A stretch of 12,608 bases of DNA from Flavobacterium sp. (GTDB taxonomy: Bacteria; Bacteroidota; Bacteroidia; Flavobacteriales; Flavobacteriaceae). Shown here piece after piece: positions 6,991-12,608 of this stretch (its first letter is position 1; each line of letters begins with the position of its first letter). A program made the position numbers and the translations under genes. The notes under the pieces are model-generated. The model searched no databases. It was not told the DNA's origin and saw only the letters and a list, made by a program, of their open reading frames with translations. Location: positions 1 through 12,608 of the forward strand of contig SEBM01000051.1 of NCBI GenBank assembly GCA_004296145.1, read 5' to 3'.

Positions 6991-7919
6991 TTTCTAAATT
7001 CTGGTTTAAACGTTCTGATGAGTTTTTCTCTTACCCAATAGGCCATGTATTTATCGATACCTGCAAGAAGCTTAAAATAGCTACTTCCGCTCACTTTCGC
7101 TTCAGGATAAAGTAATCTTGAAAGTGAAATCGCTTTTTTTGTGGTCTCCCAATCTTGTAAACTTGCCAAATGTGTAGCACATCTTAGTAGTTCTAAACTT
7201 ATAGACTGTGGATAAAGATCACCATAAAGATCTGCCGTTTTTTTAAGCACACAATAATTTGCGTGTGCGCATTCCCAAAGGTTAGATTGCGACATGCTTT
7301 TGGTGTAGTGATAATTTAGGCAGGTTACTTCTGCGAGATAATCGAAATCAAATCTACCGGCTAATCTAATATGGAAGGCTTTATCTTCATTATATAGTAC
7401 GTTTTTATCGGTGTCAAATCCACCAACGGCTAAGAATGCAGGAGTATGGTATAGACCAAAATTTACAATCTTGTTTTCGATTGCATATTTTAAACTGTCG
7501 CTATTCATTTCCTTTTTATTATAGTTTCCAAGTCCTAGAGTTTGTTGAGTGTCATAGTCTATGTAACTATAGTTTAGAATTAACACTTCGTATTGTTCTT
7601 TATTTTTTGAAATCCATTGGTGGCAAAGCGAAGTAAAATTTGGTAATAATTCATCATCTGCGTCATGAAAATGTATCCAATCTGAAGTTACAACTTGTGC
7701 CATGGCATTTTTTCCACCAGAACAACCCTTATTTACCTGTCCCTCAATTACCTTTGCACCGAAGTTTTGGGCAATTTCTGAAGTATTATCAGTGCTGTAG
7801 TCATTATACACCAAGATCTCATTAAATGGAATCTGCTGCGCTCTTGCTGATTTCAATAATCGAGGCAAACACCAAGCAGCATTGTAAGCTGGGATACATA
7901 AAGCTATGGTTGCGCTCAA
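6987..7919 (-). CDS. GT2-family glycosyltransferase
   Basis: This 310-aa GT-A glycosyltransferase shows the GT2 core: IALCIPAYNAAWCLPRLLKS (residues 5-24); EILVYNDYSTDNT (34-46), in which the usual 'VDDGS' has become YNDYS; NKGCSGGKNAMAQ (63-75); and the metal site FHDADDE (84-90). LYNEDKAFHIRLA (175-187) contains the NED acidic pair in the place of the catalytic base. The C-terminal ~110 residues form a helical tail and there is no clear transmembrane segment. The start is TTG at 7919: a TAA stop lies five codons upstream in frame with no ATG or GTG between, and the standard GT2 first strand begins within a few residues. It begins 20 nt after the upstream GT4 gene and ends in a GTGA overlap with the second GT2 gene. 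The two GT2 proteins are too different in sequence to be a recent duplication. Confidence 0.91.
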   Translation of the reverse strand: MSATIALCIPAYNAAWCLPRLLKSARAQQIPFNEILVYNDYSTDNTSEIAQNFGAKVIEGQVNKGCSGGKNAMAQVVTSDWIHFHDADDELLPNFTSLCHQWISKNKEQYEVLILNYSYIDYDTQQTLGLGNYNKKEMNSDSLKYAIENKIVNFGLYHTPAFLAVGGFDTDKNVLYNEDKAFHIRLAGRFDFDYLAEVTCLNYHYTKSMSQSNLWECAHANYCVLKKTADLYGDLYPQSISLELLRCATHLASLQDWETTKKAISLSRLLYPEAKVSGSSYFKLLAGIDKYMAYWVREKLIRTFKPEFRK

Positions 7920-7939
7920 AATAAGTTTATTTTAATTGT

Positions 7940-9283
7940 TTACAGGTTTGAAATTTTAAAAAAGCCAATTTTACTGCTTATTCTTTTTACGATGTAATAG
8001 AGCAATCGCTTTAAGGGTAACTTATCTAGATTTTCATCTAACTTATGCATACCATCTTTTGGTTGATAGAGTTCTTCTAATAGGATATTTCTAGTTGTTG
8101 GTTTAAAGCTAGCGATCAATCGTTGATAATGTGCTAAATATAAAGGTAGTAATGTTGCTGCCGATAGTTGTGTTTGTACAATTTCTAATCCAGCAGCGGT
8201 TATACGACTGAAAGTGTATTGATCAAGATTATTTGCTTTATCAAGGGCGATTATTAGGGAATGCTTATCATTTGCTTTAAATTTAAAGCCATTCTCACCG
8301 TCTTTGATCAATTCTGAGGCACCAGCACCATCAGAACATACAACTGGTGTACCCAATGATAAAAATTCTAAACAAGTGAAATTAAACATATCCCATGACG
8401 AAGGTATTAAGCCAAATTTGGCCTGCTGTTGCTGACTGACGACTGCTGCATTGGGCATTGGCTTTTCCATTACTACTTGTTTTTTCCAGATAGTTGGAAA
8501 ATGCTCTCGCAAATATTCAGCGGTGCTTTGTTGAGCGCTAAAATCCATGTCTCGACCTATCCATTTAATTTTTGGTGGATTTGTCATTTCAGAAAGGGCT
8601 TCACAAACAGTAATTGGTCCTTTCCATTTTTGAATTCTGCTAGTTACAAGTCCTACATTATTTCGTTGATTAAAGGGTACTGGCGGGTGTAGGTTCTCAT
8701 ATATAGGATAAAAATGTTCTATTTTTTTATTTGGAAATATTTCTTTCCAAAATTGCTGATTGGCTTTACTATGGGTGATCAGGCTATCACACCTTGCCAA
8801 TAGATTAAGTTCTGTTGAAGTATATAATGAAACTCCAAAATTTCTTAAGGAGTTTTCATACAAGGCAATTTGTCCACTACTACCGTGTAAACGAACCACT
8901 ATGGGCTTTTGATGTTGAATTATGCCGGGTACAAAGCCTAGACCGAAATCAGTGCATTCAATCAGATCATAACCATCACCATTTTGTATTTGTTCCCACA
9001 TAGCCCAAGCTGAGGCAAGGTTTGCTTTAAAATCTGGAGCTAGGTCATATTGGCTAAAACATTTTAGGTACTTCTGGTGGAGTATGGGTTTAAGGTATTC
9101 AACCTTTACCCCATCTAGTTCAAATGTATCGTCACTTTGTACATATCCACTTCCTACAATCACTTTTATTTTTGTAACATGTGGTTTAAGGGCAGTGATA
9201 TAGTGTTGATAATAAGTAGATATTCCTCCACCAGAATGGGGTAAATATTCAGGAAGTATGAACAATATATTCAATATCGTCAT
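7940..9283 (-). CDS. GT4-family glycosyltransferase
   Basis: This 447-aa GT-B glycosyltransferase is of the GT4 family. The acceptor domain begins NILFILPEYLPHSGGGIST (residues 5-23), with the Gly-Gly-Gly loop typical of the family. YDLIECTDFGLG (105-116) and VVRLHGSSGQI (129-139) follow. The donor domain begins NNVGLVTSRIQKWKGP (208-223), continues with IKWIGRD (239-245), and has the donor-binding block SSWDMFNFTCLEFLSLGTP (295-313), then VVCSDGAGASELI. The E-x7-E motif appears here as D298-x7-E306, a conservative change at the first acidic position. The last 60 residues form a basic tail that may associate with the membrane. ATG 9283 overlaps the upstream TGA as ATGA, a classical coupled junction. 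The stop is 20 nt before the next gene's start. Donor and acceptor are unknown. Confidence 0.92.
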   Translation of the reverse strand: MTILNILFILPEYLPHSGGGISTYYQHYITALKPHVTKIKVIVGSGYVQSDDTFELDGVKVEYLKPILHQKYLKCFSQYDLAPDFKANLASAWAMWEQIQNGDGYDLIECTDFGLGFVPGIIQHQKPIVVRLHGSSGQIALYENSLRNFGVSLYTSTELNLLARCDSLITHSKANQQFWKEIFPNKKIEHFYPIYENLHPPVPFNQRNNVGLVTSRIQKWKGPITVCEALSEMTNPPKIKWIGRDMDFSAQQSTAEYLREHFPTIWKKQVVMEKPMPNAAVVSQQQQAKFGLIPSSWDMFNFTCLEFLSLGTPVVCSDGAGASELIKDGENGFKFKANDKHSLIIALDKANNLDQYTFSRITAAGLEIVQTQLSAATLLPLYLAHYQRLIASFKPTTRNILLEELYQPKDGMHKLDENLDKLPLKRLLYYIVKRISSKIGFFKISNL

Positions 9284-9987
9284 TTTGAGGAATTATTCTT
9301 GTTAAATAAAAGGAGGCATGTTTTGTGGCACAGATTCATAAACCTTTGAAAGAGCTTCTCTATTAAGGTTGTCCTGTATCGTATATTTTTTTTCGCAATA
9401 GTACTATATCCATTTCTATGCTTAATCATTGTTTTTTTTGGCCCATAAGCTTTTAATACTAAATGTAGATCAGCAATGCTCGAATCTACCCATCGCAAAT
9501 CACCCTCAATTTTTTCAATTACTTGGGAAATACATCTTTTGTTATAAATAATGGCTACCATACCCAATGTATTTTGTAGCTGATAAACGTTGGACTTTAT
9601 TTTCTTAGGTTGTAAATGACTGTTTTCCATATATAGGTACAACATATCCCAATCTGACCCTACATCTTTCAAGAAACCGTCTAATTTTTTTCCGATGTTT
9701 TTGGGAAAGATTACATCGTCCTCAACTACCATAAATGTGTTGTAATTTTTTGCTTGTGCATCTTTGAGAACATTGATGTGGCTTTGTCTACAACCCAATT
9801 CACCCGAATTACCCGGCCAATCCTTTACCATTAGTGTGTTCCCATTTACTGCGGCAAAGATGATCAAGTTTTTATGAGAAAAATTTTGATATGTTTTAAT
9901 GAATTTTTGATATCGATCAGTGCTCTCCGGCAAATTAATACAGTAAATCGCATCAAAGAGGTTGGTATAGGGCAATTTTGATTTCAT
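9280..9987 (-). CDS. GT25-family (LPS-type) glycosyltransferase
   Basis: This 235-aa protein belongs to glycosyltransferase family 25, which includes bacterial LPS galactosyltransferases. FDAIYCINLPESTDRYQKF (residues 11-29) is the typical GT25 start. GELGCRQSHINVLKDA (62-77) is the family's 'GE.GC..SH...' block. MVVEDDVIF (86-94) holds the acidic EDD metal-binding motif. WDMLYLYMENSH (113-124) and LRWVDSSIADLHLV (164-177) are the later conserved blocks. The C-terminus is basic and Leu/Phe-rich and may touch the membrane. I chose ATG at 9987; a TTG at 9999 would add only four residues. The gene follows the 74-nt gap after the methyltransferase gene, the largest gap between the ATPase gene and the left edge. 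It ends in an ATGA overlap with the GT4 gene. Family assignment is strong; galactose as the donor sugar is only a guess from known members. Confidence 0.9.
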   Translation of the reverse strand: MKSKLPYTNLFDAIYCINLPESTDRYQKFIKTYQNFSHKNLIIFAAVNGNTLMVKDWPGNSGELGCRQSHINVLKDAQAKNYNTFMVVEDDVIFPKNIGKKLDGFLKDVGSDWDMLYLYMENSHLQPKKIKSNVYQLQNTLGMVAIIYNKRCISQVIEKIEGDLRWVDSSIADLHLVLKAYGPKKTMIKHRNGYSTIAKKNIRYRTTLIEKLFQRFMNLCHKTCLLLFNKNNSSK

Positions 9988-10061
9988 CTTTGATAGCAAT
10001 AATTAATACAGTATATTTTTAAAAGCTTCCACAGCTCGTGTGATGATAGATAATAGATGTT

Positions 10062-11042
10062 TTAAGTTCTAGTTTCCCTTTCCCATAAACAACCTATATT
10101 TCTTCCGTTCATATCATCTTTGTTAAATAATATTAGTTCTTTTGCTTTAAACTTTTTTGGAAGTTTACTATACATTAATCCATAAAAGCTATATGTCTTT
10201 GCATCTCTCAGTTTATAACCTTGTAGCTGTGTTGTGAGTGTTTTTATTGAAATTCCTTTTTTTGTAGAATAGGGAAGATCTTCAACATGGATATCGGTTA
10301 CGCTCCAAATCTCGTAATCGGCCAATGGCATATGCACAATTCCTTTTTTGATTAGAATTTCGTTGACTTCTGCGATGTAATCTGGATTTTTCCCATTTAT
10401 AATTCTCTTTAATTTATTAATCAATCTAACAACAAATCTTTTATTAGGATTGCCCATTTCGGCTTTTAAAGTTGCAACTCTAGAAAGATACGTTTCGTTT
10501 TTAATGGCGTCTCCATTAGGGTCATGTATGTGAAATAAAAGGCCACCTATTTTTAATTTTTTATTGATTTCATCAAAAAAGCCTGGTAGGTTAGGGATGT
10601 GATGAAGCACAGATGATAAGAGAATAAAATCGAAATTTTCTTCTTCTAATTCTTCTAACTCACCATGAAATAGATGATATCTTGTTTTTCCGTTGTCTAA
10701 CCTCGATTTTGCTTTTTCGAGCATTACCTTTGAGGTGTCCAATAAAAATATTTCGCTAATGTGTTGATTGATTGGTGTGTTTATGAGCATTTGTGTACTT
10801 AGCCCTGTACCACAGCCAATATCCAATATCTTGAGTGTTGGATATTTCGAAAAGTCAAAATTTTGGAAAAAGCTATCGTATATTTGCTGTAGACTTTCCC
10901 ACATTTCGGCATGTATAGTATCATAATATTTTGCTTCAATATCGTGAAATATTACATTTATTGCTTTATGAAAACTACTTACGTCAGTTAGGTTCGATTT
11001 TTTTTTAACTAAATTCTTTAAGTGTCGTAAATCTGAATGCAT
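10062..11042 (-). CDS. Class I SAM-dependent methyltransferase, possible chain-modifying enzyme
   Basis: This 326-aa protein has a class I methyltransferase core. LKILDIGCGTGLSTQML (residues 70-86) is motif I, IFLLDTSKVMLEKA (98-111) carries the acidic strand-2 residue D102, and FDFILLSSVLHHIPNLPGFF (137-156) is motif II/post-motif with the His-His-Ile-Pro signature common in Methyltransf_11/12-type enzymes. LKIGGLLFHIHDPNG (163-177) is the following strand. A further ~150 residues after the core are not recognised and could recognise the acceptor. The ATG start is at 11042, one nucleotide after the stop of the Wzt-type gene, so the two proteins are made together. In some ABC-exported O antigens a methyl or phosphomethyl cap ends the chain and is read by the Wzt C-terminal domain. 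The adjacency makes this a candidate capping enzyme, but that is inference. An A9 run at 10998-11006 encodes an N-terminal Lys cluster. Confidence 0.87.
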   Translation of the reverse strand: MHSDLRHLKNLVKKKSNLTDVSSFHKAINVIFHDIEAKYYDTIHAEMWESLQQIYDSFFQNFDFSKYPTLKILDIGCGTGLSTQMLINTPINQHISEIFLLDTSKVMLEKAKSRLDNGKTRYHLFHGELEELEEENFDFILLSSVLHHIPNLPGFFDEINKKLKIGGLLFHIHDPNGDAIKNETYLSRVATLKAEMGNPNKRFVVRLINKLKRIINGKNPDYIAEVNEILIKKGIVHMPLADYEIWSVTDIHVEDLPYSTKKGISIKTLTTQLQGYKLRDAKTYSFYGLMYSKLPKKFKAKELILFNKDDMNGRNIGCLWERETRT

Positions 11043-11043
11043 A

Positions 11044-12291
11044 TTAGCTAGTGTAGGTGTTGGTGGAAATGTCTAAATTGAAGATTCCTTCATCGCTCTT
11101 TCTAAAATCTGCAGACCAAATTTGGTCGATCCTGAAACTTAGTATATCCGTGCCCCAAATCCATAATGATTCATTATTGCCCCAAGCTCCAATCGATAAT
11201 GTGTAAGTGGATGGTCGAAGCAAAAACTTCTCGATTTTAAAAGATGTCTTATAAGTTGTGCCAACTTTTGGATTTCGAATGGTGATACTTCTTTTTGTGA
11301 ACAACCTTATTCCCTCGTTAAAAATTGAAACAATTGCCACCACATCGTTTAATTTTTCTTTTAATTGATAGATAATTTCAATATTAATGTCTTCTGATGG
11401 TGCAAAATCCGTATTAAGTCCTGATTTGTCGTTAATTTTTACGTCAAGTATAGTTAGCTGATTGCTTAACGTGCCTTTAAAATTTAATGAAGCTGTTTGG
11501 CTAATCGCATTATGATAATAGGCAACAGCACTAGTCATATCAGAGTTTAGCGTCAATTCTCCATTGACCAATACTAACCCCTTACTACACAATTGCTTTA
11601 TACTCCCCATATTATGGCTCACAAAAAGCACCGTTCTTCCTTCACCTTTACTCACATCACTCATTTTACCCAAACACTTCTTTTGAAACTCTGCATCGCC
11701 CACGGCTAAAACCTCATCCACAATTAAGATTTCACTTTCTAAGTGCGCAGCAACTGCAAAAGCAAGGCGAACATACATGCCAGAACTGTAACGTTTAACA
11801 GGGGTATCTAAATAGCGTTCTATTCCTGCAAAATCTACAATCTCTTCTAATTTATGCTGGATTTCTTTTTTACGCATGCCTAAAATGGCACCATTCAAGA
11901 AGATGTTTTCTCTACCGCTCAATTCAGGATGAAAACCAGTCCCTACTTCTAATAAACTTGCAATTCTCCCTTTTCCAGAGATTTTGCCGGTAGTGGGAGC
12001 GGTTACCTTGCTTAAAATCTTTAATAATGTACTTTTTCCCGCGCCATTTCTCCCAATAATACCAACCGCATCACCTTGTTCAATCTCAAAGTTGATGTCC
12101 TTCAAACTCCAAACCACATCACTTTCACTTTTAGTGTAATGGTCATTACTTTCGCCAATTCTTAAAAATGGATCTTCCTTGCCACGCATCCTTGCATACC
12201 ACCGTTCCAAATCACGACTGATCGTGCCGGTGCCGATTTGCCCCAGTCGGTAGGCTTTACTTAGGTTTTCTACTTTTATAGAAATGCTCAT
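11044..12291 (-). CDS. wzt: Wzt-type polysaccharide ABC transporter ATPase with C-terminal substrate domain
   Basis: This 415-aa protein is the ATPase of a polysaccharide or O-antigen ABC exporter that moves lipid-linked glycan across the inner membrane with a Wzm-type permease. IIGRNGAGKSTLL (residues 78-90) is Walker A with K86. LLEVGTGFHPELSGRENIFL (113-132) is the segment highly typical of the Wzt/TagH/KpsT group. RYSSGMYVRLAFA (167-179) is the ABC signature, ILIVDEVLAVGD (188-199) is Walker B with D192 and E193, and SHNM (225-228) holds the switch His. From about residue 265 a separate beta-rich domain follows, ending near 413. It resembles the Wzt C-terminal carbohydrate-binding domain that selects chains by their non-reducing end. 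ATG 12291 is the first good start and no Shine-Dalgarno sequence is visible. The permease gene is not here; a four-helix-bundle gene and a repeat-rich spacer lie upstream. The family call is secure; the exact polysaccharide class is not. Confidence 0.94.
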   Translation of the reverse strand: MSISIKVENLSKAYRLGQIGTGTISRDLERWYARMRGKEDPFLRIGESNDHYTKSESDVVWSLKDINFEIEQGDAVGIIGRNGAGKSTLLKILSKVTAPTTGKISGKGRIASLLEVGTGFHPELSGRENIFLNGAILGMRKKEIQHKLEEIVDFAGIERYLDTPVKRYSSGMYVRLAFAVAAHLESEILIVDEVLAVGDAEFQKKCLGKMSDVSKGEGRTVLFVSHNMGSIKQLCSKGLVLVNGELTLNSDMTSAVAYYHNAISQTASLNFKGTLSNQLTILDVKINDKSGLNTDFAPSEDINIEIIYQLKEKLNDVVAIVSIFNEGIRLFTKRSITIRNPKVGTTYKTSFKIEKFLLRPSTYTLSIGAWGNNESLWIWGTDILSFRIDQIWSADFRKSDEGIFNLDISTNTYTS

Positions 12292-12298
12292 ATGTTGT

Positions 12299-12350
12299 TC
12301 GTTATTCGTCTTTCGTTTTTCGATTAATTGACTGTAATTGTTCGTCTTTC
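12299..12350. repeat. Degenerate TTCG-rich direct repeats in spacer
   Basis: The spacer between the ATPase gene and the four-helix-bundle gene (12292-12396) holds several short direct repeats. TTCGTCTTTC occurs exactly at 12305-12314 and 12341-12350, and further TTCG/TTCGT units lie at 12299-12303 and near 12319. On the minus strand they read as CGAAAGACGAA-like units. In my experience such runs often flank four-helix-bundle (IVS-type) genes in Bacteroidota, so they may mark the edge of the inserted unit. I see no clear terminator hairpin or promoter here. Confidence 0.55.
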
Positions 12351-12396
12351 ATCTGTTGTTGCCTCTTTCTTCGAAGTCAAGTGGAAAGACAATGAA

Positions 12397-12608
12397 CTAC
12401 CTTAATGACTTAATTAATTTATTCAACATCATTTTTATACCAATCAATGATCCCTTTGCAATAAATAAAAATTGTATAAACTCCTTCGTATATTCTCTAG
12501 CTTGCCCTTCTACAATATTAGTTGGGACAGTCGAGGCACTTCTTCTAATTTGAGCGGTTAAACCAAATAGTTCTTCTTTTGGGAATTGTTTTGTTACCAG
12601 GTAAATAG
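12397..12608 (-). pseudogene. Four-helix-bundle (23S rRNA IVS-type) gene, partial, with internal deletion
   Basis: Sixty-nine codons before a TAG stop (12399-12397) are visible; the 5' end lies beyond 12608. IYLVTKQFPKEELFGLTAQI, followed by RRSASTVPTNIVEGQARE and TKEFIQFLFIAKGSL, is the central block of the four-helix-bundle/S23 family, including QIRR and N-I-x-E-G. In the family about 30 more residues forming the third helix and loop follow GSL before a C-terminal helix ending like 'KMLNxLIKSL'. Here GSL is followed almost at once by KMMLNKLIKSLR and the stop. The reading frame therefore stays open but an internal segment seems to be missing, giving a product of perhaps 85-90 aa instead of about 115-120. 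I call it a probable pseudogene; a short functional variant cannot be excluded. The intact family forms small homopentameric bundles of unknown role, often found within or near polysaccharide clusters in Bacteroidota. Confidence 0.7.

Noticed and set aside
5998..7919. Two adjacent GT2 genes as a tandem duplication
   Set aside because: Beyond the shared GT2 core motifs the proteins differ widely in sequence and in their C-terminal parts, so a recent duplication is not supported.
9988..10061. Possible internal promoter or terminator in the 74-nt gap, including CACA/TGTG arms around GCTCG
   Set aside because: The hairpin would have only four base pairs and no T-run in the right place. No convincing Bacteroidota -7 (TAnnTTTG) and -33 (TTG) pair could be found on the minus strand.
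12292..12396. TTCG repeats as a CRISPR array
   Set aside because: The units are too short, irregularly spaced and degenerate, with no spacers of uniform length.
12338..12553. Plus-strand open frame of 71 codons
   Set aside because: It lies antisense to the four-helix-bundle reading frame, whose conserved residues are clear on the minus strand; the plus-strand product has no recognisable features.

Overview
The window is one stretch of a surface-polysaccharide biosynthesis and export cluster from an AT-rich bacterium. It is most likely a member of the Bacteroidota, perhaps of the Sphingobacteriaceae/Pedobacter type. Reasons: very low G+C coding sequence, Lys/Asn/Ile-rich proteins, start codons with no clear Shine-Dalgarno sequence, and a small 'four helix bundle' (23S rRNA intervening-sequence type) gene lodged beside a polysaccharide ABC-transporter gene. 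The taxonomic call is an inference from style; there is no rRNA or other marker gene here.

Every credible gene lies on the minus strand, so transcription runs from right (12608) to left (1). In that order: a partial, internally shortened four-helix-bundle gene (12397-12608); a 105-bp spacer with TTCG-rich degenerate repeats; a Wzt-type ATPase with a C-terminal substrate-recognition domain (11044-12291); a class I SAM methyltransferase (10062-11042); a GT25 glycosyltransferase (9280-9987); a GT4 glycosyltransferase (7940-9283); two GT2 glycosyltransferases (6987-7919 and 5998-6990); an FkbM-family methyltransferase (5260-5994); an unrecognised, probably GT-A-like protein (4551-5255); a GT11-type fucosyltransferase-like protein (3659-4549); a divergent GT4-like protein (2677-3666); a DSD-containing GT-A-like protein (1720-2655); and two GT4 proteins (530-1723 and 1-533, the latter cut by the window edge). 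Gaps are 0-21 nt except for 74 nt at 9988-10061 and the 105-bp spacer upstream of the ATPase gene. Four junctions are 4-nt NTGA stop/start overlaps. From the ATPase gene leftward the arrangement is that of one long operon.

The most economical model is an ABC-transporter-dependent (Wzm/Wzt) pathway. About nine or ten glycosyltransferases build a heteropolysaccharide or glycan on the cytoplasmic face of the inner membrane. One or both methyltransferases modify it, and the ATPase's C-terminal domain selects the finished chain for export. The permease (Wzm), initiating enzyme and nucleotide-sugar enzymes are not in the window; the permease would be expected just to the right of the four-helix-bundle gene. 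The points most worth a second look are the internal deletion in the four-helix-bundle gene, the methyltransferase placed directly after the Wzt-type gene (candidate chain-capping enzyme), the unrecognised 234-aa protein, the unusual number of TTG starts, and A9-A10 tracts inside several genes. I found no CRISPR array, tRNA, rRNA, insertion sequence or clearly new system.
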